From: Flavobacterium sp. SM15
GTDB taxonomy: Bacteria; Bacteroidota; Bacteroidia; Flavobacteriales; Flavobacteriaceae
Assembly (NCBI RefSeq): GCF_022012335.1
Contig: NZ_JAKLTO010000002.1
Location: forward strand, 248,001 to 312,000
Length of the DNA: 64,000 bases
Reading direction: 5' to 3'
Under the pieces are notes generated by a model. That model was not told the DNA's origin, did no database searches, and was given only the letters and a program-made list of their open reading frames with translations. This document shows positions 27,364-35,604 of the stretch, piece after piece; position 1 is the stretch's first letter; every line of letters starts with the position of its first letter. The translations under genes and the position numbers were made by a program.

Positions 27364-28948
27364 GAAAGACATTGGTAAAGCATTTCGTGAGCGGCTGGAT
27401 TTACTTGAAAAATCACCCGATGCGGCTCTATGGAACAAAATCGAAAAGGATTTACATAAAAAAAATAAAAAAAAATATTTCCTCTGGTTGTTTTTAGCAG
27501 GCTGCTTTACGCTGACAACGCTGTTTATTCTGTACAACCACTCAAACGGCGATCATGCTGATCCAAGCAACTATGGCGCTTATTCCAACAAAAACAACAC
27601 CGCTGTTGAAAAAGACAAAACATCATCAGACTCCGGTAAAAACCTATCATCAAAAACAGAGGAATCAAAAGCAGACGGCAACACTTCATTCAACAACAAA
27701 GCCGACGTGCAATCCTCCGAATTGAAAAAAACTTTCAAGGATACTTTTGATGTTGCAAATAACCAACCGGCTAACCAAAGCGATCCGAACAAAAAAGAAA
27801 ACAAGCAAAGGCTCGTAACCCGTACAAAACGTTTGGTAAACTCAAACTCGCAGTACGATGAATTCGAAATCGTTGAAAAGTACCGAATCAAAGTAAAACA
27901 TCCGGCAAAGGGAACTCCGGCTTCGAAAAACAAATTACAAATTACGAACAGTAATCAAAAAGCCAAAACACGTTACATTGCTGCTAAAAGCAACAAAAAA
28001 CGAAAAAACAAACAGAATACAACTCACAAAACCCATAAACAAAACATAAAAATCGCAAACTCTAAAGCCAAGCAAGACAATCTAGGTGATTTGGCAATTA
28101 AAGACACCGACTTAAATGTTGATGTTTCGAAAAACAATGAAACAAGCGGTGAAAATGATGAAATTACAAAAGCCAATGCACTTCCTATAGACACCAAAAA
28201 AGACAGTGTCTTAAAACAGAAATTGAAAGCAAAAAAAGAAGTTGCGAAAAAAACAGAAGAACAAAAAAACAAACAAGACTCCATTAAAACCAATTTTTAT
28301 GTTTTCGGGTATTACGGGCCAACGGTAAGCGGTTCTCTTTTTGGAAAATCATTGATAAACGACAGCTTTGACCAAAACAAGAAAAAACATCCGATAACTT
28401 CCTCGTACGGATTCTATTTAGGAGTTAAAAGAGACCGACTTGGAGTTCGACTTGGTTTTGGTAAAATCGAACTTGAAAACCAGACAAAGATCACAAATTA
28501 TCCAAATGGTCCAATCTCGAATTATTCCAATATTGAATTACATACAGGAACAACCCCACAAACCCTGTCAAATCATTTTAGTTCCTCTGAAAGCCTCATG
28601 CTGAAACAGAACGTAACGTATTATGAAGTCCCATTAGAATTCACCTATACGCTATTCAGCAGAAAGAAATTCGATATTGATGCGTTGGCGGGTATCAACA
28701 TAATATTATTAGACAAAAACAACATCAGAATTTCTGGCAACCAAGCCCAGGAAATAAGTATTGGAAGAACAGAAAACCTTGCTGAAACCAATTTTGCCTT
28801 AAATATAGGCAGCGGTTTCAATTATCATTTAACTCCAAAAATTCAGGCAAACATTTCACCGGTATTGAAATACTTCTACAATTTGGGGAATGAAAACTAC
28901 AAGCCTTATAGTTTTTCATTACAAACCGGATTGACCTATAAATTTTAA
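27353..28948 (+). CDS. Probable dual membrane-spanning (Dma-type) anti-sigma factor with C-terminal beta-barrel
   Basis: The 531-residue protein has a short cytoplasmic head (1-41, with the DAALWNKIEKDL motif common in Bacteroidota anti-sigma heads) and a membrane helix at about 42-61. A highly charged, Lys/Asn/Ser-rich, probably unstructured linker of about 245 residues follows. The C-terminal 220 residues start near FYVFGYYGPTVSG and end in a beta-signature (FSLQTGLTYKF), like an outer-membrane barrel. The layout could reach from cytoplasm to outer membrane and matches the Dma anti-sigma factors described in Bacteroides. The gene overlaps the ECF sigma gene by 11 bp. The function is inferred. 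Confidence 0.75.
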   Translation: MENKKDIGKAFRERLDLLEKSPDAALWNKIEKDLHKKNKKKYFLWLFLAGCFTLTTLFILYNHSNGDHADPSNYGAYSNKNNTAVEKDKTSSDSGKNLSSKTEESKADGNTSFNNKADVQSSELKKTFKDTFDVANNQPANQSDPNKKENKQRLVTRTKRLVNSNSQYDEFEIVEKYRIKVKHPAKGTPASKNKLQITNSNQKAKTRYIAAKSNKKRKNKQNTTHKTHKQNIKIANSKAKQDNLGDLAIKDTDLNVDVSKNNETSGENDEITKANALPIDTKKDSVLKQKLKAKKEVAKKTEEQKNKQDSIKTNFYVFGYYGPTVSGSLFGKSLINDSFDQNKKKHPITSSYGFYLGVKRDRLGVRLGFGKIELENQTKITNYPNGPISNYSNIELHTGTTPQTLSNHFSSSESLMLKQNVTYYEVPLEFTYTLFSRKKFDIDALAGINIILLDKNNIRISGNQAQEISIGRTENLAETNFALNIGSGFNYHLTPKIQANISPVLKYFYNLGNENYKPYSFSLQTGLTYKF

Positions 28949-28960
28949 TTTGAGTTAGTG

Positions 28961-28989
28961 GCTCCGTTTAATAAAAACGGAGCTTTTTG
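28961..28989 (+). terminator. Intrinsic terminator after the Dma-type gene
   Basis: GCTCCGTTT (28961-28969) and AAACGGAGC (28975-28983) pair, followed by TTTTTG. A weaker hairpin (TACAATT 28992-28998 with AATTGTA 29012-29018) and a T tract follow. The ORF that opens at 28958 crosses this terminator, which supports the later start at 29102. Confidence 0.8.
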
Positions 28990-29058
28990 TATACAATTAT
29001 TTCAAAAACAGAATTGTACTATTTTTTTAAAAAAAATAAATATTATTAAGAAAAAAAT

Positions 29059-29066
29059 TATGTTTG
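29059..29066 (+). promoter_or_regulatory. Possible -7 element for the T9SS cargo gene
   Basis: TATGTTTG matches TAnnTTTG 35 bp before the chosen start. There is no TTG at the right distance, which leaves room for an alternative sigma factor. Confidence 0.35.
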
Positions 29067-29101
29067 TGCGATTTTTCACAAATTCACAACAAAAAACATC
29101 T

Positions 29102-31786
29102 ATGAAAAGACTTTTACTTTTACTTTTTGTCACCTCTTCGGGTTTGGCACAAAATTTAGATCCCAATTTCGGTTATAACATGTCTGGTATTATTGACCAT
29201 GGAATCTCCGACATCGATTCAAAACAAATTATTTATGATGCAATCCAACAACCTGATGGAAAAGTAATATTTTTAGGAAGATTTAGCTCAAACTATTCTG
29301 CTCCAATTACAAGCTTTATTGCTCGTTATAATACTGATGGAAAGTTTGACAGAACATTCAACCAAAAAGGATGGAGATCCGGAACAGGAGTTTACATACA
29401 AACAGTAAACCTTCAGAGTGATGGTAAAATACTTACTGCTAATGGACGAACAATCTCAAGATTCCTAACCGATGGTAATTTAGACAGTTCATTTAACACC
29501 ACTGGAACAAAAACCATCGTTACTGGTGCGTACAATATGAATATTAAGTCTATTGTTCAGCAACAAGACAATAAAATCCTTGTTGTAGGATATGTTTCCA
29601 ATGGCTCAAACAATGATTTTGCAGTAGCACGATTAAATTCAGACGGAAACCTTGACACTTCTTTTGACACCGATGGAATCTTAACACTCCCAATTGGAAC
29701 TGGTAATGATGAAGCTTTCTCAATTAAACTACAAGCAGACAATAAAATTATAATTGGAGGACAAGCAAACACGAGCGGAACATATGATTTCGCTGTGGTT
29801 CGATTAAACACAAACGGCTCTTTAGACAACACTTTTGGAGTAGGCGGAATGGCAACCCTTTCAATGTCTACCTCTAATGACTATGGTCGTTCGTTAGAAA
29901 TTCTATCTGATGGAAAAATTGCATTGGTTGGTGCTGCCAATGGAAAACTTAGCATAGCAAAATTCAACACAAACGGAACACCGGATACCACTTTCGGTGC
30001 CGCAAACGGGAAAGCGATTTCGGCAGAAAACGTTACACTTACCACTACAAACACATCAACTGGTTTACACAACATGCCTAGAGTGAAGGCCATGCCAGAT
30101 GACAAATTATTAATCTCACTAACCAGTGACAATGATTTTAAACTAATTAAATACCTTGCAAACGGAAGCGCAACTGATACAACTTTTGGCAATACCGGAG
30201 TACACGCTTTAGACATCAACAATAATACCGATGTAGCTACCTATTTATACATTAGGCAAGACAATGCTATTGTTATTGGAGGTTATTCTTTGGACTCTTC
30301 CGGGAATTACAACGGTACAGTATGGGGAGTAAGCGCAGACGGATATAGTGCTGGAGGCGGCGGAACTCTTCCATTATACACTGGGTATGACACATCAAAG
30401 GACATCACTTTATTGGCGGATGGAAAATACCTTATCTTAGTTGACACTCCAATCCCATCAATAAGAAGACATACTGCTGACGGAAATGTTGACTTAAGTT
30501 TCGGAATCGATGGTGTAGTCACCTTACCTTCAGACGACTACTCCTACAAAATGATCGTACAAAATGATTCCAAAATTATTATTTCAGGTAACGCAACTAT
30601 AAAAAGACTAAATGCGGACGGTTCTTTGGACAACACTTTTGGAACTAATGGAATTGTAAACCTTTATGATACAACTACTGGCGAGATAAATTTCATTGAT
30701 AACATTCATTTACTGTCAAACGGTCAAATTCTTGTTGCTTTTGATTACGATAATTTAACGGACTCATTCTCAACGATATCATTTGGAATGACTCGATTAA
30801 ATACTGATGGAACAATAGATTCAAGTTTTGGAACAAATGGTTTATTCACAACCCGTTTTAACTCTGACGAAGCATCATTTAGTGAATACCCAAGAGAAAT
30901 CATAGTACAATCAGACGGTAAGATTATTGCATTAGGGGTAACATACAATGCAACAGCATCTCCTGTTCTCTATAATATGTGTGCGTTCAGAGTTACATCA
31001 AACGGCACATTAGACACTACTTTTGGAACAAACGGTAAAACGGACTTACAGCTTGGAACAACCAACCATCCATACGCCTCTCAAATTTTATCTGATGACA
31101 AATTCTTGGTGTCAAGCAGGCTTGGTACAGATACCAAAACTTTTAAATTCACGGCCAATGGGCAACCCGATACTGCATTCGGAACCAATGGAATTGCTAA
31201 TGATGTGACAGGAACATTTAACTTCACAGCTTTGTCTTTACAATCTGATGGAAAATTCATTAAAGCTGGCTCAAAAAATTCACAGGTTTCCATTAGCCGA
31301 TACAATGCTGACGGTTCAGTAGACTCTTCATTCGGAACCAACGGTGAAATGGACTTAATCCTTTATGACAATTCCAAAGTGATAAAAACCATAATGCAGC
31401 CCGACAACAAACTTGTTGTGTTAGGCGAATCGTTTGTACAACGTGACTACTATGGCGATCTTAATTCCAACTTTTTAGTACGTTACACCGATGTTCAATT
31501 AGGAACCCTAAACTTTGAACACCAAAATTCATCGCTTTTAGTATATCCTAACCCGATTGAAAAAGAAGCAACTTTTGAGTACACTTTAGAGAAAAATGAA
31601 TTTATAACTGTAGAAATCCTAGATGTACAGGGAAAAATTGTTAAAAAAGTGGTTGCTAATGAAAATCAGGAAGCAGGCAAACACACTCTGCACTTTACTT
31701 TGGATTCAAGCACCAGTGCTGGAACTTATTTCCTAACCTTATCAACGGCTAAAGGAAAACAATCGGTACAGATTTTAAAAAAATAA
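29102..31786 (+). CDS. Secreted delta-60-repeat (DUF5122) protein with T9SS type A sorting domain
   Basis: From the ATG at 29102 the product has 894 residues and begins with a signal peptide (1-17, ending in Leu-Ala-Gln). The upstream ATG at 28958 is rejected because it would add 48 residues and span a terminator. About 12 repeats of the delta-60 type follow, each ending in a segment like LNSDGNLDTSFDTDG; such repeats form beta-propellers. The last 80 residues are a type A T9SS sorting domain (VYPNPIEKEATF near its start, SVQILKK at the end). It is thus a likely surface or secreted substrate of the Gld/Spr type IX machinery. Ligand unknown. Confidence 0.9.
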   Translation: MKRLLLLLFVTSSGLAQNLDPNFGYNMSGIIDHGISDIDSKQIIYDAIQQPDGKVIFLGRFSSNYSAPITSFIARYNTDGKFDRTFNQKGWRSGTGVYIQTVNLQSDGKILTANGRTISRFLTDGNLDSSFNTTGTKTIVTGAYNMNIKSIVQQQDNKILVVGYVSNGSNNDFAVARLNSDGNLDTSFDTDGILTLPIGTGNDEAFSIKLQADNKIIIGGQANTSGTYDFAVVRLNTNGSLDNTFGVGGMATLSMSTSNDYGRSLEILSDGKIALVGAANGKLSIAKFNTNGTPDTTFGAANGKAISAENVTLTTTNTSTGLHNMPRVKAMPDDKLLISLTSDNDFKLIKYLANGSATDTTFGNTGVHALDINNNTDVATYLYIRQDNAIVIGGYSLDSSGNYNGTVWGVSADGYSAGGGGTLPLYTGYDTSKDITLLADGKYLILVDTPIPSIRRHTADGNVDLSFGIDGVVTLPSDDYSYKMIVQNDSKIIISGNATIKRLNADGSLDNTFGTNGIVNLYDTTTGEINFIDNIHLLSNGQILVAFDYDNLTDSFSTISFGMTRLNTDGTIDSSFGTNGLFTTRFNSDEASFSEYPREIIVQSDGKIIALGVTYNATASPVLYNMCAFRVTSNGTLDTTFGTNGKTDLQLGTTNHPYASQILSDDKFLVSSRLGTDTKTFKFTANGQPDTAFGTNGIANDVTGTFNFTALSLQSDGKFIKAGSKNSQVSISRYNADGSVDSSFGTNGEMDLILYDNSKVIKTIMQPDNKLVVLGESFVQRDYYGDLNSNFLVRYTDVQLGTLNFEHQNSSLLVYPNPIEKEATFEYTLEKNEFITVEILDVQGKIVKKVVANENQEAGKHTLHFTLDSSTSAGTYFLTLSTAKGKQSVQILKK

Positions 31787-31795
31787 AACCTTGAC

Positions 31796-31831
31796 AAAAA
31801 GAGCTTCAAATACCTTGAAGCTCTTTTTTTT
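31796..31831 (+). terminator. Intrinsic terminator after the T9SS cargo gene
   Basis: AAAGAGCTTCAA (31798-31809) and TTGAAGCTCTTT (31815-31826) pair perfectly around a 5-nt loop, followed by a T tract. Confidence 0.85.
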
Positions 31832-31901
31832 AAACTTTTTTCAAACTGTTGTAACTTTTTTGCTCTTCCTTTCGTATAACAACCTGAACACTTAAAAAGA
31901 T

Positions 31902-31907
31902 AAGGAG
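31902..31907 (+). promoter_or_regulatory. Shine-Dalgarno sequence of rpoD
   Basis: AAGGAG lies 9 bp before the rpoD ATG. Flavobacterial genes rarely use a Shine-Dalgarno sequence, and no equally good match was noticed elsewhere in the window. Confidence 0.6.
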
Positions 31908-31916
31908 AAACAATTA

Positions 31917-32780
31917 ATGAGACAGCTCAAAATTACTAAGCAGGTAACCAATCGTGAAACTGCTTCCTTAGACAAATACCTTCAGGAAATTGGTAAAGTA
32001 GACCTAATCACGGCAGATGAAGAGGTAGAATTAGCACAACGAATTAAAGCCGGAGATCAAAGAGCCTTAGAAAAATTAACAAAAGCTAATTTACGTTTCG
32101 TTGTTTCCGTAGCGAAACAATATCAGAACCAAGGATTAACTTTACCCGATTTGATCAACGAAGGAAATTTAGGTTTGATTAAAGCTGCACAACGTTTCGA
32201 TGAAACCCGCGGTTTTAAATTTATTTCCTATGCTGTATGGTGGATTCGTCAATCCATTTTACAGGCATTAGCCGAACAATCCCGTATTGTTCGTTTACCG
32301 CTTAACAAAATCGGATCGATTAATAAAATTAACAAAATGTATGCCTTGTTGGAGCAATCCCAAGAGCGCGCACCGTCTGCCGAAGAAATCGCTGCAGAAT
32401 TGGACATGACTGTAAACGACGTAAAAGAGAGCATGAAAAACTCGGGTCGTCACTTATCCATGGACGCGCCGCTTGTTGAAGGAGAAGACTCTAACTTATA
32501 CGACGTTTTACGTTCAGGAGAATCACCAAACCCAGACCGTGAACTAATTCACGAATCACTTCGCACGGAAATTGAAAGAGCTTTGGAAACCTTGACCCCA
32601 AGAGAAGCAGACGTAGTACGTTTGTATTTCGGTTTGGGCGATCAGCATCCAATGACTTTAGAAGAAATTGGTGAAACTTTTGACTTGACCCGTGAGCGTG
32701 TACGTCAGATTAAAGAAAAAGCAATTCGTAGGTTAAAACACACATCCAGAAGTAAAATCCTTAAAACTTACTTAGGATAA
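31917..32780 (+). CDS. rpoD: Primary RNA polymerase sigma factor RpoD/SigA, short Bacteroidota form
   Basis: The 287-residue sigma-70 factor has region 1.2 ([16 protein letters not shown]), region 2 ([17 protein letters not shown] through [15 protein letters not shown]), region 3 ([16 protein letters not shown]) and region 4 with the -35-recognising helix ([20 protein letters not shown]). It lacks region 1.1, as is typical of the primary sigma in Bacteroidota, which reads TTG/TAnnTTTG promoters. The gene is monocistronic and is followed by two tandem hairpins. Confidence 0.95.
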   Translation: MRQLKITKQVTNRETASLDKYLQEIGKVDLITADEEVELAQRIKAGDQRALEKLTKANLRFVVSVAKQYQNQGLTLPDLINEGNLGLIKAAQRFDETRGFKFISYAVWWIRQSILQALAEQSRIVRLPLNKIGSINKINKMYALLEQSQERAPSAEEIAAELDMTVNDVKESMKNSGRHLSMDAPLVEGEDSNLYDVLRSGESPNPDRELIHESLRTEIERALETLTPREADVVRLYFGLGDQHPMTLEEIGETFDLTRERVRQIKEKAIRRLKHTSRSKILKTYLG

Positions 32781-32801
32781 TTTGGATAAATCAGAAAAAA
32801 G

Positions 32802-32831
32802 TTGTAAATTGAATTGTTTATTTTAACTTTA
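32802..32831 (+). promoter_or_regulatory. Possible promoter downstream of rpoD
   Basis: TTG (32802-32804) and TAACTTTA (32824-32831) are 19 bp apart; the -7 element differs from the consensus in its last base. It points at the hairpins at 32877-32946 with no ORF in between. Confidence 0.4.
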
Positions 32832-32837
32832 CGGCTC

Positions 32838-32946
32838 AAATTTTGATACCTATCCAATAAAAATATTGAACGCAACAACAGTTTCAATAACTGTTCGTTT
32901 TTTGATTGATGATTGAAACTCCGGCTGATTACCGGAGTTTTGCTTT
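32838..32946 (+). ncRNA. Candidate small RNA downstream of rpoD
   Basis: This stretch of about 65 to 110 nt begins just after a promoter-like sequence and ends with one of two terminator-like hairpins (32877-32901 or 32916-32946). It has no credible ORF. It may be an independent small RNA or simply the 3' end of the rpoD transcript. Together with the rpe leader it makes up a gene-free gap of about 320 bp. No known RNA family was recognised. Confidence 0.3.
32877..32902 (+). terminator. First terminator-like hairpin after rpoD
   Basis: AACAGTT (32877-32883) and AACTGTT (32889-32895) pair around TCAAT, followed by CGTTTTTTG. Confidence 0.65.
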
Positions 32947-32947
32947 T
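32916..32947 (+). terminator. Second terminator-like hairpin after rpoD
   Basis: AAACTCCGG (32916-32924) and CCGGAGTTT (32932-32940) pair perfectly around a 7-nt loop, followed by TGCTTTTT. Confidence 0.8.
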
Positions 32948-33063
32948 TAAGCAATCAAGTATGTAAGCTCAATATCTTTTCAAAAGTCACAAATCAAACA
33001 TAAAATTGCTAATCACTGGTAATAAATCTTAGAACTCATTACTCAAAACTTATAACTTTAATT

Positions 33064-33071
33064 TACCTTTG
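33064..33071 (+). promoter_or_regulatory. Predicted -7 element of the rpe promoter
   Basis: TACCTTTG matches TAnnTTTG perfectly and is identical to the rpsO -7 element. No TTG -33 at the right distance was seen. Confidence 0.5.
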
Positions 33072-33079
33072 CAGCGAAA

Positions 33080-33093
33080 ACACAACAACACAA
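33080..33093 (+). repeat. CA-rich 14-mer in the rpe leader, shared with the pnp leader
   Basis: ACACAACAACACAA occurs here 11 bp before the rpe start and also at 23176-23189 before pnp. Confidence 0.4.
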
Positions 33094-33103
33094 TTAATTT
33101 ATA

Positions 33104-33769
33104 ATGAGTACACAAGCTATTATAGCACCTTCTGTTTTGGCAGCCGATTTTGCCAATTTACAACGTGATGTCGAAATGATTAACACAAGTGAAGCCGATT
33201 GGTTCCACATTGACATCATGGACGGCGTTTTTGTTCCGAATATTTCTTTTGGAATGCCCGTTTTGGAAGCCATCAACAAACATGCAAAAAAAACCATCGA
33301 CGTTCACTTAATGATTGTAGATCCGGACCGATACATTAAAACTTTCAAGGATTTGGGTTCTGATATTTTAACAGTTCATTATGAAGCCTGCACCCACCTT
33401 CACCGAACTTTGCAAGCTATTAAAGCCGAAGGAATGAAAGCCGGTGTTGCTTTAAACCCTCACACAAACGTTTCCCTTTTAGAAGATGTAATAAACGACA
33501 TCGACTTGGTTTGCATCATGAGCGTTAATCCTGGATTTGGAGGACAATCGTTCATCGAAAACACCTATAAAAAAGTAAAACAGCTTAAGGAAATCATCAC
33601 CCGAAACGGAGCCTCAACATTAATTGAAATTGACGGAGGTGTTACCAACAAAAACGCGAAACAGTTAGTGGAAGCCGGAGCTGATGTTTTAGTAGCCGGA
33701 AGTTTTGTTTTCAAAGCAGAAAATCCAATTGAAACCATTGCTGATTTAAAGAACATCACCACTTTATAA
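33104..33769 (+). CDS. rpe: Ribulose-phosphate 3-epimerase
   Basis: The 221-residue TIM-barrel enzyme interconverts ribulose-5-phosphate and xylulose-5-phosphate in the pentose phosphate pathway. The family motifs are present: APSVLAADFANL at the start, HIDIMDGVFVPN with metal-ligand His and Asp, VHLMI, SVNPGFGGQSFI and the C-terminal EIDGGV and AGSFVF phosphate-binding motifs. It is monocistronic between the rpoD terminators and a bidirectional terminator. Confidence 0.97.
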   Translation: MSTQAIIAPSVLAADFANLQRDVEMINTSEADWFHIDIMDGVFVPNISFGMPVLEAINKHAKKTIDVHLMIVDPDRYIKTFKDLGSDILTVHYEACTHLHRTLQAIKAEGMKAGVALNPHTNVSLLEDVINDIDLVCIMSVNPGFGGQSFIENTYKKVKQLKEIITRNGASTLIEIDGGVTNKNAKQLVEAGADVLVAGSFVFKAENPIETIADLKNITTL

Positions 33770-33774
33770 AAAAC

Positions 33775-33802
33775 AAAAGGCGCTTTAAAAGCGCCTTTTT
33801 TA
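33775..33802. terminator. Bidirectional terminator between rpe and the CBS gene
   Basis: AAAAGGCGC (33775-33783) and GCGCCTTTT (33791-33799) pair, with A and T tracts on both sides. The two flanking genes converge here. Confidence 0.85.
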
Positions 33803-34222
33803 ATTATATTGATCGATCAGATAGCGAATTAAATCCGTTGTAGTTACAATACCCACCAACAAACTGCCCTCACAAACCGGAAGTGCATGAAACTCGTTAC
33901 TTGAAAGAATTTCAGCGGTTTCTTTTATAGTAGTTTCCGGAGAAATACAAACCACTTTTTTGGTCATTACCTGATCTAGGGTAAACATATTGTACACTGT
34001 TGTATCCACTACTTCGTCATCATCGTCCACAGCATCCGCAAAGGAAATACGCAATAAATCAGTATAACTCAGCATCCCAATAATTTTATTACCGTCAACC
34101 ACAGGAATATGCCTTATCTTATGAGCTTTAAACAAGCCTTCCGCTTTAGTTAAATCATCACTAAGGTTCAGTTTAATAATATTTTGTGTCATAATGGTTG
34201 ACACCGGAACATGTTGCTTCAT
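33800..34222 (-). CDS. CBS-domain protein
   Basis: The 140-residue protein consists of two CBS repeats (a Bateman module); these usually bind adenine nucleotides and sense energy state. Recognisable parts are VSTIMTQNIIKLN at the start, HIPVVDGNKIIGMLS in the first repeat and ALPVCEGSLLVGIVTTTDLI in the second. The ATG at 34222 is preferred to one at 34270 because the latter adds 16 residues unlike the family. No enzyme domain is attached, so it may act on a partner protein. No obvious partner lies next to it. Confidence 0.85.
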   Translation of the reverse strand: MKQHVPVSTIMTQNIIKLNLSDDLTKAEGLFKAHKIRHIPVVDGNKIIGMLSYTDLLRISFADAVDDDDEVVDTTVYNMFTLDQVMTKKVVCISPETTIKETAEILSSNEFHALPVCEGSLLVGIVTTTDLIRYLIDQYN

Positions 34223-34295
34223 AATTACAAAGTATTGATTATCAACAAAATTACCAATACAAAGATACAAAACACATGATGAAAATCAGGCTTTT

Positions 34296-35600
34296 CTAAA
34301 ACTTAATACTTCCGGTTATTTCCTGCAAAACAACTTCCGAAATTTTAGCCTGAAACTTCGCAGTAGTATGTCTGGCTATTGCAGTAATATAGTTTTCTTG
34401 CGCATTTCGAAATTCAATGGTTGGAATGGTTCCTATTTTAAATTTGTCAAGTGTAATTTCAAGATTGCGTTTAGCAATAGCTTCGTTTTCCTTTTCCAAC
34501 TTCATTAATTCCAGATTGGTTTTATAAGTTTGATAAGCCATTGCTAATTGAGTATCAATAGTTTTGGTTTGCTGCTCAATTAAGGTAGTTGAATTTTCCA
34601 CCTGAAGTTTGGCAATTTTTTCGTTTCGATGTTGAAGAAACCCATTGAACACATTAATAGAAGCCGAAACTCCGTAATTAAGACCGCGCGCAGTTGATTG
34701 GGAAGTAAATCCAAGGCTCGACTGCGATTCGTTGAAATTATAACCTGCATTGAGTCGCACAACCGGATAACGGTTCGCTTTTACTTGTTTCAAATTGGAT
34801 TCGGCTACTTTTTTATTAATCAGCGCCAACTGCAACTCAGGATTTTGGCTTTTTACGAGTTCGCGAAGTTCTGTCAGCTGAAGGTTCTCATCAATTTTCC
34901 CCATTTCCACTACAGTAAAATCAGTATCGGTTTCACGGGCAAGCAATTCATTAAAACTGATTTTAGCATTCTGAAAGACCTCTTTCTGCTTTAAGAGATT
35001 TGAAATATCGGCATTCAAATCTACTTGCGCATTAAGAACTTCTAATTTTGAAGCTTTTCCAATTATGAAACGATTGTCGGCAGTTTTGAGTCGTTGCTTT
35101 GAAATCACAATAGTGGTATCCAAAGCTTTAAGCAAATGCTGCTGCTGAACCAAATCATAATAGCTGCTCATTACCGAGCTCACCTTAGTCATCACGGTAA
35201 GTTTTAATTCGGTTTCTCCTTGTTTCTGAAGCGATCTCAACTGATCATAGCGGGCAAACATTTTTAAACCATCAAAAACAGTCCAACCCAAATTCACACC
35301 ATAACTTGTGGTATTGTTTTTGGCGTTGTCCAATTCACGTTCTACACCGTTAGACTGCGTTTGCTTAGAGTTTTGAATACTGTTGTTCTTTGTAAAAGTC
35401 GCATCAACCTTCGGAAGCATGCCTGCATTGGCAACACCTACATTAGCTTCATCGATTTTCAAATCCGTAGAAGCCAATCGAATATCATAATTATTCTTTA
35501 GCGCAATCTGGACTGCATCTTCCAATCTCAATACTTCCTGAGCTTTAGTCGATTGAAAAACAAAAAACAAAAATGCGATTTGAAACAATATCTTTTTCAT
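34296..35600 (-). CDS. TolC-family outer-membrane efflux protein
   Basis: The 434-residue product has a signal peptide of about 20 residues (ending near Thr-Lys-Ala-Gln) and two repeats of the outer-membrane efflux protein fold with long heptad-rich helices, as in TolC/OprM. It is the exit duct of a tripartite pump. The ATG at 35600 follows the RND gene's stop by 4 bp and gives the best signal peptide; an ATG at 35618 is also possible but overlaps the RND gene. It is the last gene of the adaptor-pump-duct operon. Confidence 0.92.
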   Translation of the reverse strand: MKKILFQIAFLFFVFQSTKAQEVLRLEDAVQIALKNNYDIRLASTDLKIDEANVGVANAGMLPKVDATFTKNNSIQNSKQTQSNGVERELDNAKNNTTSYGVNLGWTVFDGLKMFARYDQLRSLQKQGETELKLTVMTKVSSVMSSYYDLVQQQHLLKALDTTIVISKQRLKTADNRFIIGKASKLEVLNAQVDLNADISNLLKQKEVFQNAKISFNELLARETDTDFTVVEMGKIDENLQLTELRELVKSQNPELQLALINKKVAESNLKQVKANRYPVVRLNAGYNFNESQSSLGFTSQSTARGLNYGVSASINVFNGFLQHRNEKIAKLQVENSTTLIEQQTKTIDTQLAMAYQTYKTNLELMKLEKENEAIAKRNLEITLDKFKIGTIPTIEFRNAQENYITAIARHTTAKFQAKISEVVLQEITGSIKF

Positions 35601-35604
35601 AACC

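Noticed and set aside
28958..29101. A 48-residue N-terminal extension of the delta-60 protein from the ATG at 28958
   Set aside because: It runs through a strong terminator hairpin (28961-28983), and the classic signal peptide begins at 29102.
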